Below, one piece after another: positions 10,205 through 19,836 of a stretch of DNA of 64,000 nt. The stretch spans positions 145,127,741 to 145,191,740 of the forward strand of contig CM043945.1 of NCBI GenBank assembly GCA_014529385.2, written 5' to 3'. Each line of letters begins with the position of its first letter. The first letter of the stretch is position 1. The notes beneath the pieces were generated by a model. It was not told where the DNA came from, did no database searches, and saw only the letters and a list, made by a program, of their open reading frames with translations. The position numbers and the translations under genes were made by a program. The DNA is from Adiantum capillus-veneris (taxonomy: Eukaryota; Streptophyta; Polypodiopsida; Polypodiales; Pteridaceae).

Positions 10205-12867
10205 ACTTGTTAGTGGTGAAGTGTCCCATACATGGATTCTTGATTCGGGCGTTCGTTGCATGTCACACCTCATAGGCATTGGTTTACTACATATGAAGAA
10301 ACCATTGGCACTATTACGCTAGGTGACAGCTACTCTTGTGACATTGTGGGCATAGGTGATATTTCTATGGTTATGGAAAATGGGGTGAGGTTTACCATAC
10401 ATAATGTGCGTCATGTTCTAGGTTTGACACGAAATTTGATTTCGGTTGGACGTCTTGATGACTTGGGTTACAAAGTCATTTTTCATCAGCAGTCTTGGTG
10501 TATTGCGAAAGGTCATCTTATTTTAGCCCATGGTTCTAAAGTTGGTACACTTTATCCTCTTTATGTATCTGACAAGAACAGTGTTCTTTCTGTAACCAAG
10601 CTGCCAACTGTTGCTTTGTGGCATAGCCGGTTAGGTCATATGTCAAAGAAGGGAATGGAAACTCTTTCTCGTTTGGGCTACTTACCATCTTTATCATTTT
10701 TTGATTTTCCCTTTTGTGAACACTATCAATATGGTAAGCAAACACGAGCACATCGTACACAGTCTTTTGACAAAGAAAGAAAACCCTTAGAGCTTGTGCA
10801 TAGTGATTTATGTGGGCCTATGCCTTCTAAATCCCATGGTGGTGCGTCTTATTATGTTACATTCATTGACGATGCAGCACGACATGTTTGGGTTTATGCC
10901 ATGAAGTCTAAAGATGAGACTTTTTCTTGTTTCAAAAAGTTCTTATCTAGTGTGGAATCTCAGTCTGAACATAAGTTGAAATCTTTACACTCAAACAATG
11001 GTGGAGAATATGTCTCCAAAGAGTTTGCAGAATTCTGTTCAAATAGGGGAATTAAGCGCGAGTTTACAACTCCTTATACCCCTGCACAAAATGGTGTTGC
11101 CGAACGAATGAATAGGACCATCTAAGAGAGGATTATGTCTATGCTATCACAAGCTAATTTACCGCAAGTGTTTTGGGCTGAAGCATTATACACTGCTGTG
11201 TATTTGATCAATAGATCACCACATGCTTCATTACAGTTTCGTGTACCTTTGGAGTTATGGTCAGGACATAAGTTGTCTTATGAAAAACTCCGTACATTTG
11301 GCTGCGAAGCTTATGCACATGTACCCAAGGAGTTGTGTGCTAAGCTTGACCCTAAGTCCAAGAAGTGTATCTTTATTAGCTATGGTGTAGATGGTCAATT
11401 TGGCTATCGTTTATGGGATCCGAAAAGTCGATCAGTAATCCGTAGCAGTGATTTTGTCTTCAATGAGACCAAGATGCATAGGCAGCCAACGAAAGAGGTT
11501 GAATTCCGAAAAGTGACGTTTTTCGATGTATCACCTCCTGCACAGATAGCTCCTGAGCCAATTACTACACAGGCTAGTACAAGCTCTGATCAGCCGAGGA
11601 GATCTCAAAGAGTCTCACATCCGCCAGAACGGTTTGTTCCAGGCTTGGACTTTGTGTTGCTGACAGATAGTGGTGAGCCTTCTTGTTACAAAGAGGCTAT
11701 ACTAGCCAATGATAAGGTTCAGTGGGAACATGCTATGAAGAGGGAGCTATCCAGTATTGCAAAGAACAAAACATGGGAACTTGTTCCATTGCCAAAAGGT
11801 AGGAAAGCTTTGCCTTGTAAATGGATTTACAAGAAGAAGATTGCATCCAATGTTGAGAATTACAAAGCTCATTTAGTGGCCAAAGGTTTCAAGCAAGAAT
11901 ATGGTGTAGATTTCCAGGAAATCTTTTCTCCAGTGGTCAAGATGACGACACTAAGAATGTTGCTTGCTTTGGTTGCCACTGAAGATATGGAGCTTGATCA
12001 AATGGATGTCATTACATCTTTCTTACATGGTGATCTTGAAGAAGAGATTTATATGCAGCAACCTGAAGGGTTTGTGCTCAAGGGCAAGGAACATTTGGTC
12101 TGTAAGCTTCTGAAAAGTCTCTATGGTTTGAAGCAATCATCTAGACAATGGTATCAAAAGTTTGATGCATTTATGTGTTCCCTAGGCTATAAGCGCAGTA
12201 ATGAGGATCCATGTCTTTACATGAAAAGACAACCAAATGCACAGCTTATTATGCTTATCCTTTATGTAGATGACATGCTTATTGCTGGTCATTCTAAGAA
12301 GGACATTGCTGACTTGAAAACCAAGCTGAAAAGTCAATTCGACATGAAAGATTTGGGTGAAGCCAATCACATTTTGGATATGCACATTACTCGTGATCGT
12401 AAGAAGAGGTTGTTGTACCTTTCTCAAAAAGAGTATGTGCACAAGGTTCTTGATCATTTCAACATGCAGAAGGGGAAGGCATTGAGTACTCCATTGCCTG
12501 CATATTTGAAACTTAGCAAGAACGATTGTCCCAATCTGCTGAGGAAAAGGCAGAGTATGTTGCATTGAGTGAAGCATGCAAAGAAGCTATTTGGCTTGCT
12601 CGCCTAGTGAAAGATCTTGGATTGGAGTAGTGTACACCAGTTCTTCATTATGACAGTCAAAGTGCTATTGCCTTGGCTAACAATCCAGTGTTTCATTCCA
12701 GAACGAAACACATTGATGTGCGCTATCACTTCAATCCTGAATGCCTGGCAAACAAGAGCCTTGATTTAGTGAAGATTCCTACGTCAGAGAACACAGCGGA
12801 TGCACTCACTAAGAGTCTCTCCAGCCATCAGTTTCAACACTGTCGTAAGTTGATGGGCATTGGGTGA
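10205..12867 (+). pseudogene. Copia pol: protease, integrase, RT, RNase H
   Basis: The protease start is at about 10232 (TWILDSG) but the frame shifts within the next 10 codons, and the main frame opens at 10256 (VTPHRHWFTTYE). A GAG-pre-integrase segment (LWHSRLGHMSKKGMETL) and the integrase core follow. The first catalytic Asp (HSDLCGP) and the Glu (NGVAERMNRT) are present, but the second reads HSNNGGEY, Asp to Asn. A stop at 11123-11125 splits integrase. The RT has its palm motif YVDDMLIAG (about 12262). At about 12530 the reading jumps from the end of RT to the last third of RNase H (EYVALSEACKEA), so roughly 140 codons are missing. A further TAG near 12630 precedes the last segment ending at 12867. 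Confidence 0.93.
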
Positions 12868-12911
12868 CGAGTGGTGCTCTTCCATTTTTATAGTCTCCCA
12901 CATTGGCCATC

Positions 12912-12922
12912 AAGTGGGAGAA
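12912..12922 (+). promoter_or_regulatory. Polypurine tract of the copia element
   Basis: AAGTGGGAGAA lies directly against the 3' LTR. This is where second-strand DNA synthesis is primed. Confidence 0.85.
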
Positions 12923-13188
12923 TGTTAGGTTTAATGGCCATGTGGCCGACCGCCCATCACTAACTGCCGCTAACCCTAAGTGTATAGCTATACACTTGTG
13001 TGAGCCACTAACACTAAGTACAATGTGTATTGTGTCTTAGTGCATAAGATAAGAGAAGAAAGAAAGGGGGCATACAGTACGTTGGCTCTCCCCCTTCAAC
13101 CTGTGTGTGGCTATGGTGGTGTGTACGTGGTGTGTACGTGTGTGCATGCGTATTCTTCTTCCGTTGTGCTCCCAGCTCCTCCCCATCA
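12923..13188 (+). repeat. 3' LTR of the copia element
   Basis: About 266 bp, begins TGTTAGG and ends ATCA. The target duplication ATTTT follows at 13189-13193. By eye it differs from the 5' copy at roughly one base in 15-20, plus small indels in the TGTGTACGTG stretch. Confidence 0.93.
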
Positions 13189-13193
13189 ATTTT

Positions 13194-14783
13194 AGCATAA
13201 ATTCTCTAGAATCCACACTAACCTATAATTTGTAGTATTGAGTTCGTTTAGCGTGATAACTCTCTCGTATAAAAGTGCACTATACTCCTAAATGTATCTA
13301 CTAATTTTATTCAAAGTGAAACACACAGGTACACAGATTTAACTTAGATGTCTTGCTTATCGGCTTGATTACTAATTGTTTCTTCAAAGAACCTCCAGGT
13401 ACATAATTTCTTCATGTATAATATTAATAGCAGATCTAACAAAAGCATTCTCTCTTCAATAATTCAGTTCTCTCTATAGGCCTAGATGCACCATCCTAAT
13501 GCTTATTCTACTTCATTTCTTATCTTAAAATCTCCAACTTTCTCCCTACTCTCTACACAACAGTCTCCCATTTTAATATAGGTTTCATAAATTAATGTTT
13601 TTCCCAACTTATTTCAGTTTGGTATCCAACAGGTAGTAAATATTTTGTCTTTTTATGCCTTGTTTAGTCCATTGGTCACGTGCAGATTTGTTGATCTAGG
13701 CGATGTTTGAATGCTCATCCTGGTGTAGATTCGTCGATTTAGGCAACACTAGTTATATGTGGAGATTTGTCGGTTTAAACAGCACGAGTGTAGATTCTAC
13801 AATTTAGGTAGCACACTAAACAAAATGCAGATTCACTATTTTAAAAAATATTAAGTACGAATCTGTCAGTTTAAGCAACACAAGTGTAGATTCATCGATT
13901 TAGGCAAGAAACTAAATGTAGATCCATCGGTCTAGACAACATTAGTGTAGATTCGTCTATTTAGGCAGCACGTGTCATTGGTGTAGATTTGTCGATTAAA
14001 GTAACATCGATCACAAAATCATGTTGGAATGGTTAGCCACCACTATCCCTAGTATGATTTTGTTACCTGAGTATAAAAATGAGAGATATTTTGGACTTGG
14101 ATTCATATTTGAAATTACAATTGGATTTGGATTTTAATTTGGTATATGTCGCGGTTGGACTTGGAATTTATAAATATTGATTACAAATAATGAGTGTGAC
14201 CAATGATATCCTTATATATCAAGGTATGACATATACAGCTTATTCTAATGATATAGCCACACTAAAATATGCAGTATGTTGATGAGGACATGTATAAGAA
14301 AATTTATTTATTTAAATTTAAGAGTTTTATTTTTGATAGATAATTCTAACCATTTTTTATAAGTAAGGTAACTGAGGAAAGTTTCTTTCTAACAAAGAGG
14401 TATATAATGTGAATTGATGTATAACTATTTCACTACAATTGATACGTGAAGAAAGCATGATCGAGCTATGGGATATGCAAAAGGACATCACATTTATATA
14501 TTTTTTATTATTCATGAAGTATTCTTTATGAGTTATAGTTATTTACTTCTGGTTGACCAATGTGTATTCATTTTGAACATTCAAGAAATCTATAAATAAA
14601 TACGTACAAGAGGAAAATGTTTATTCAAGATTGCACTGGGGAAGATTACACCCACTGTTTGTGTTATTCTTCTCTCTTCTCTCTTGTCGTGCCGTCGTAG
14701 CACTTTGCTCTAGGGTGTGCATCATCATGTGCTCTCTTGTTCTCTCTCACTCTATGTCTCTCTTTGTTCATGTACGACTTCGA
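13194..14783. other. AT-rich region without genes
   Basis: No gene is visible. The region is AT-rich throughout, with a degenerate repeat array at 13681-14006 (listed separately). The stretch 14010-14780 shows no open frame of interest and no element end I recognise. Confidence 0.6.
13681..14006. repeat. Degenerate array of GTAGATTCGTCGATTTAGGCA
   Basis: About nine imperfect copies of GTAGATTCGTCGATTTAGGCA, separated by 5-25 bases of variable sequence that often reads ACAC or ACTAG. The copies differ considerably, so the array is old. Nothing indicates CRISPR: spacers are irregular and the repeats diverge. Confidence 0.8.
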
Positions 14784-15310
14784 TTATATGCTCACAAAAT
14801 TTTCCACGTATACAGATTTGCTAGTTAATGGCTCGCAGTATGTAGTTTTTGATATTTTGCAATGCCTTCCCCACTTCCAGATGTAGGAGACATTGGGTAT
14901 GTCTTTACAATAATGCAATAAAAAGTCGTATTGTTGTAGAGTCAATGCCCACCGTATTAGCATCCCACGTGGATGGTGCTTTTGTAACAAAGGAATGAGG
15001 GATTTGTGGTCAGTTTTGACTAAGGACTGTTTGCCATGAAGGTATGGGTCGAATTTGGCGAACTCCCAGACGATGGTTTCAGTCGTGGAGTAATTAGCTT
15101 CGACAAGAGGTAAGGAACGGATAGAAAAGGAAATTGGTTGTCATCTTATCGCAATAACACCACACCTAAACCCTAGTTGGAGGCGTCCAGTTAGATCTTG
15201 AATGGCTGTTGAAAATTGGGATGCACCAATAAAGCAGCATGTTGGATTACCTGCTTAAGAGTGTCAAAGCTCTGCTAACAAGTAGGAGTCCATAGATATC
15301 TAGCATCCTT
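14784..15310 (-). pseudogene. Gypsy RT/RNase H relic
   Basis: The minus strand from about 15290 to 14830 shows, in shifting frames, the end of a gypsy RT and its RNase H: FDTLKQVIQHAALLVHPNF, then LDASN, and finally QYDFLLHYCKDIPNVSYI, which corresponds to the conserved YDFxIxYxxGKxNVVADALSR end. There are several stops and shifts and no LTRs nearby. It is a small piece of an old insertion. Confidence 0.75.
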
Positions 15311-15335
15311 GTCTACAAGTACATGACATGTTGGG

Positions 15336-15336
<1 letters not shown>

Positions 15337-15380
<44 letters not shown>

Positions 15381-15449
15381 TCTGCACAAATTTGTAAAAA
15401 GTCTAGAAAAGAGAATCTAGGGAGATTCTATGTTTTACACGATTTGAAA

Positions 15450-15502
<53 letters not shown>

Positions 15503-15518
15503 GCTTGCTAGCAAGCAT
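15337..15518. repeat. GA and CT tracts as inverted repeat, plus palindrome
   Basis: (GA)n at 15337-15378 and (CT)n at 15452-15500 are complementary and separated by about 75 bases, so a single strand could fold into a stem of about 40 bp. ATGCTTGCTAGCAAGCAT at 15501-15518 is a perfect 18-bp palindrome directly after the CT tract. Confidence 0.9.
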
Positions 15519-15693
15519 GAGAGAGAAAACATAGGTTTGCTTTATCCAAAGCTTGTTCAAAATGAAAAATGACCGGCTCAAATTTTGGCAAGACGGTTCT
15601 CAAGTCGCTTCAAATTATGGAATTTTTAGTTATACATGAGATTTTTAGTGTGATTATCCCTCTCAAATTTAGAGTTAGTATGTTCATATGCAT

Positions 15694-16836
15694 TGTCAGG
15701 AGTTTTTTGAAGCAAGATTTGCGCATATGTACATATACATGCATGGTGCATCAAATAAAGAATTGTCCATTTTTCAGAGCCAGGTGGTAACGTGGGGCCC
15801 ACATGTGTACAGGTAGGACAAGGTGTACATATTGCATCGATTTTCACTATTACCAGTACCACTGTGTTTTTTCTACAATAAGGAGGAGTTGGTAGCACGT
15901 AAAACTTCTGGAGGAATCTATCCGCAGGCCAACGACATGAGGTAAGTAGGTACGTCTGATGGCATCGAGTGGCGTCAGGAGGTCGAACGGGGTCAATACT
16001 TGCACGCGGAGAAGTATGGACACGACGTGAGTGTTTTCTTGTGATACTTATGCAGAAAGGTCATCATGAGGACCACTTTTTGGGGCCACTTCACGTGGTT
16101 GCGGGATGCATTATTTGGAAAAACTGAGTGCCAGGTGTGCGGATGATGCAAAAAGGTGACAACTATGCACTGCGAGGTCAGTTTTTGGCCTGTTCGGGGT
16201 CCGTTTGAGGTCATCTAAAAGGCCGCGGGTGCCCAACTAATAAATCTAAGTGTGGGAACTGAAAAAACAGAGAGAAGACCAGAAAAAATGTGGAGAAGAG
16301 AGGAGGAACAGCCGCAAGTGTGTTTTTGCTGTTTGTGGAGCATTTTTTGGCCCTAAACTGCTCATCCGAGGTCGGATTTGAGCATTGTGACATTGTAGGG
16401 TGGGGTTTTTGGGCGTTCCGGACGCAATGGAGCTGTCCATTTTGCTAAATTATTCACAGATTTTCTGCTGTTTTTCTGTGTAATCTTCTCCCGTGAGTGA
16501 AGCCTCCGCTTAACTTTGTGGTTGTATCTGCTGTATTTCCTCAATACTGTGTAAACTATTTGCCCCATTGGTGTTGGGCTGAGCTTCATTGAGTTTAAAC
16601 AACAGCAATTTGCCTCCTTTGAGCTGAACTGAGAGTGTGTGTGTGAGTGTGTATGTGTGAGTGTTGAGTGGGCAAGTGGGAAATCTCTCTCTTCTCACTC
16701 CGTCTGTGTGTTTCCTGTCTTGGCCAGGCTGGTTGTGTAAGCCGAGTGGTGCCCCATAATGTGTGTGTGTGTATCATTCCAAGAGTGTGTGTCGGATCAT
16801 TATAGAGGCGTTGTGTGTGTTTCCATCCCGCTCACA
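15694..16836 (+). repeat. 5' LTR of the Tat-type element
   Basis: 1143 bp from TGTCAGGAG to CTCACA. It contains GTGTGTGAGTGTG tracts near its end. By eye it is about 96-97% identical to the 3' copy. Confidence 0.95.
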
Positions 16837-16841
16837 TTCTT

Positions 16842-16860
16842 TGGGCGCCCCCACGGAGGA
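16842..16860 (+). promoter_or_regulatory. Putative primer binding site
   Basis: TGGGCGCCCCCACGG begins five bases after the LTR. Its TGG start and GCGCC core resemble Tat-lineage primer sites, but I cannot match it to a specific tRNA. Confidence 0.5.
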
Positions 16861-17889
16861 TCTTCTTCGAGTACCCTCTGCTTCGAGCTTCGAGATGCGG
16901 GATTACAGGTTACAGGTTATAGGTTACAGGTTACAGGGACAAGTACAGGTACAAGTGATTCACACAGGTACAGGTAGCTGGAGTACAGTGATATACTAGC
17001 AGTGATGTCACTTGCAGTTGTTGTGGGTATGCATCACTTGGTGCCTATTTGAGCGCATTGTCTGTTGGATTGTACGTTACTTGTGGAAACTACCATTGTA
17101 CGCATTTGTGGAGCCATACTTGGTTGTATTTGGCAGTCCCAGCCATTTCTGAGACTTGGCCTGGAAGATAGTCATTTTTGAGACTTGACTATACGCGATT
17201 TGCATTAGCCTTCGTGTGAGGGTCGATAGCGTGAGGTTTTTATTGAGCTGGGGCATTCTCAAATGTAGAGATCCTTTTGGTGATACAGGTAGCTTGAGCA
17301 CCCTTTTTGTGACCTCGCCATAGGCTATGTACTAGTGAGTCCTACTTGATGCTCGGGTTCTATTGTTGACAGTTTATGCATATATATACATTCTATATTT
17401 TGGGTTCCTACTGCTCTATTTCTGGGGAAACTCTGCCAAAAATTTTCCAAGTTATGATGGCTAGTTTTTTGGTCTGTTAAGCCATTTATGCTGTTATGCT
17501 GCTGAAATTTTGGCAAAATCAGAGGTTAAGTCAGGTGTGCCTTCTTGGGAGCTTCATGGTTAGCTTTAATGGATAATCAAAATGGCCCTCAATTCACTCC
17601 ATTTCATTTAACTCAAAGAATCCAGATAAATGTTCATGTGTCCAGGAAGAATTTTTTCCAGCAGCGCATAGTCTTTATGTTCGGGCCAAGAAGATTACGA
17701 GAGATCTTGGAATGTCCTTTGTCTGTTGTAATTTCGATGATCAACTATGAAAACTCATTTGATGTGCATGTGTTTGCCCTTATCTAAAGTTGAGCTCCAT
17801 TGAAGTTTCTGGGGATTGGGTAGTCAAAAGTTTTGGGTTCTTGCACGTGTGTTCAAAGGGGTTCTCAAAGCATTGAAACTTGGGTAGCC
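16861..17889 (+). other. Leader of the Tat-type element
   Basis: About 1 kb between primer binding site and gag. It includes short tandem GGTTACAGGTTATAG and GGTACAAGT words at 16905-16975, but no gene. A stretch around 17100-17300 (AGCCATTTCTGAGACTTGGCC, then GGTCGATAGCGTGAGGTTTT) strikingly resembles the copia leader at about 3275-3400, so the two elements share leader sequence. Confidence 0.65.
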
Positions 17890-19836
17890 ATGGCTTTCTC
17901 TTATCCGGAGTTTCATGGAAGAAGTGATGAAGATGTGGAAGACTTTCTGGAAAAGATGGAGGTTGCCTGCATTAGCAACCAGATTCATGACCCTGCGCAG
18001 ATGTTACGTGTTCTCCAAATTTGTTTGAAGAGTGATGCACGAGTTTGGTCCAAAGCATTTGAAGAGGAGTTGCGTGTAGCGGATCCACCTGTAAGATTGA
18101 GTTGGGACAATCTACGACATGGGTTGGAAGTGGAGTTTGTGAAGATAGAAGATCCTGACAAAGTGTGGCAAGAAGTACAGGCTTTGGTGCAAAAGGAAGG
18201 TAAGCCAGTAGATGCGTACATACGTAAGTTTTCATTGGCATGGGAGCGAATGTGCAAGGCCTTAGCACCACAGGTACCCCCGCCTGACATGATGAAGAAG
18301 GACAGGTTCTTGGCTGGTCTTTGGGAGAATATACGTTGGAGAGTGGAGCTAAAGAAGCCTAGGACATATGAAGATGCACTAGAGGTAGCAAGGAACAAAG
18401 AGTGGAAGTTGAGGAAAATGAGCCAGTTAGGGGTGGAGTCTTTGCCCATGAGGTCTGAATTTCAGCCTATAGAGTCTTTACAAGGTCGCATGTCAGGGGT
18501 TCATCACGAACCAGTGGTTCCTGTTACTACTCAGGTTATGCCAGCAGTGGTCACTACAGCAGTGCAAGATGATGGGCTAAGGCAAGACATGAGACAAATG
18601 GTAGATTTGATGAAGAATCTCAGCCTAAACATGCTAGGTCAAGTGGGAAATAATCGAGGTCGAGGGAGGTTTGCAAATCAGCCAGGAGGTGAAGAAAGGC
18701 CTAGGAATGGTGTTGAACAAAGCAATGGTAGGTTTTGGAGGCAGACGCCCACATGTTATAATTGTGGAGAGTTGGGTCACATCAGCCCGCAATGTGATAA
18801 GCCACCAAGGATGGGGGGAGACATGTATCCGTTGCCAAGACAGGTGCTAACTAGGTCAAATGATTATGGCATCGAAATTAAGGGAGACGAAGGAACCAGT
18901 GGACTGACCCAGGAGGAAAAGGGAAAGACAAAAGTGCTAAGTGTAGTCACCTTGGAGAAGGCATCAAAGCTAGAGGATACATTAGTGATGCCTATTGGGA
19001 AGAGGACCACAGAGGATAAGGAAGGAAGAAGTGCCCCAGGTCCTAGTAAGAAGAAAGGAAAGAGCCATGAAGGCGAGGATGTCAAGGTCAAGAGGAAAAG
19101 GAGAGCTCGTCGAAAGTTTCATGTTTCAGATTTTCCACTAGGGGATGGGCAATTAAGCTATGACTTGAAGGAGGATCTGACGAGCAAGAAGGCAGATGTT
19201 ACTTTTGGGCAGCTTATAGAGATGGTGCCTAAGCTAAAGCGACAGTGGAAGAGGATGGTTAACCCAATGGAGAAAGAGCCCGAGAGAGGTTCAGTGAAGG
19301 TGTTGGTGATGGATGAGCTACCATACATTTTCCCAATAGTAGATGTGTGGCATAAAATAAAAAATATGGGACAAGGTTATAATGATGGTGGAGCCCAAAT
19401 ATGTATCATAACACACTCATGCGTTGAGAAGATGGGTCTCACAGTGACCGGGGTGTCAGGTTTTCGGATCAAATTGGCAAACCATCAAAAAGTAAAATGC
19501 TTGGGTGTTGTAAAGAGCTTAGAAGTGGAGGCATATGATGCAAAGGCAGTGGTTGATTTTCATGTGATGCCAGCAAGGTTGGGAGCATATCCTATTATAC
19601 TGGGCAGACCATGGTTACGTGCAATGGGAGCTGTTCAAGATTGGCGACATGGTACGATTAGCCTCTATGGAAAGACAGGTACCAAGAAGCTTTATAATAT
19701 AGACACAAGGAAACGATTAGAGGAGCTTTATGAAGATGAGGATGAGTCTAGTGATGAAGACTCTTCCACGGTGACAGATAAGGACAGTGATAGCACTACC
19801 AGCAATGATGAGGATGCTGATGTTGCATTCTTTTGA
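17890..19836 (+). CDS. Gag-protease of the Tat-type element
   Basis: An intact frame of 648 residues from ATG 17890; the frame is open a little further upstream, but this ATG directly precedes the conserved FSYPEFHGRSDEDVEDFLEK start of gypsy Gag. The Retrotrans_gag capsid domain fills about residues 20-190; a zinc knuckle CYNCGELGHISPQC lies near residue 290; a basic stretch (KVKRKRRARRK) near residue 410 may be a nuclear or RNA-binding signal. The aspartic protease follows: DGGAQICIIT is the active-site loop (Gly instead of the usual Ser/Thr after Asp) and YPIILGRPWLRAM its C-terminal signature. The last 35 residues are Asp/Glu/Ser-rich. The stop TGA overlaps the next ATG (TGATG). Confidence 0.9.
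   Translation: MAFSYPEFHGRSDEDVEDFLEKMEVACISNQIHDPAQMLRVLQICLKSDARVWSKAFEEELRVADPPVRLSWDNLRHGLEVEFVKIEDPDKVWQEVQALVQKEGKPVDAYIRKFSLAWERMCKALAPQVPPPDMMKKDRFLAGLWENIRWRVELKKPRTYEDALEVARNKEWKLRKMSQLGVESLPMRSEFQPIESLQGRMSGVHHEPVVPVTTQVMPAVVTTAVQDDGLRQDMRQMVDLMKNLSLNMLGQVGNNRGRGRFANQPGGEERPRNGVEQSNGRFWRQTPTCYNCGELGHISPQCDKPPRMGGDMYPLPRQVLTRSNDYGIEIKGDEGTSGLTQEEKGKTKVLSVVTLEKASKLEDTLVMPIGKRTTEDKEGRSAPGPSKKKGKSHEGEDVKVKRKRRARRKFHVSDFPLGDGQLSYDLKEDLTSKKADVTFGQLIEMVPKLKRQWKRMVNPMEKEPERGSVKVLVMDELPYIFPIVDVWHKIKNMGQGYNDGGAQICIITHSCVEKMGLTVTGVSGFRIKLANHQKVKCLGVVKSLEVEAYDAKAVVDFHVMPARLGAYPIILGRPWLRAMGAVQDWRHGTISLYGKTGTKKLYNIDTRKRLEELYEDEDESSDEDSSTVTDKDSDSTTSNDEDADVAFF

Larger units (their letters stand above)
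2382..13188 (+). mobile_element. Ty1/copia LTR retrotransposon, decayed and interrupted
   Basis: This is a copia element with two LTRs, a primer binding site, a purine tract, and gag and pol in the order protease, integrase, reverse transcriptase, RNase H. The direct repeat ATTTT lies immediately outside both ends (2377-2381 and 13189-13193), so both termini are intact. The span is 10.8 kb only because a 5.5-kb gypsy element sits inside it in antisense at 4682-10179; without that it is about 5.3 kb, normal for copia. It is inactive: gag is frameshifted, the protease is frameshifted, integrase lacks a catalytic Asp, there are in-frame stops, and part of RNase H is deleted. Confidence 0.95.

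Noticed and set aside
13681-14006. CRISPR array
   Set aside because: Repeats diverge, spacing is irregular and the window is eukaryotic.
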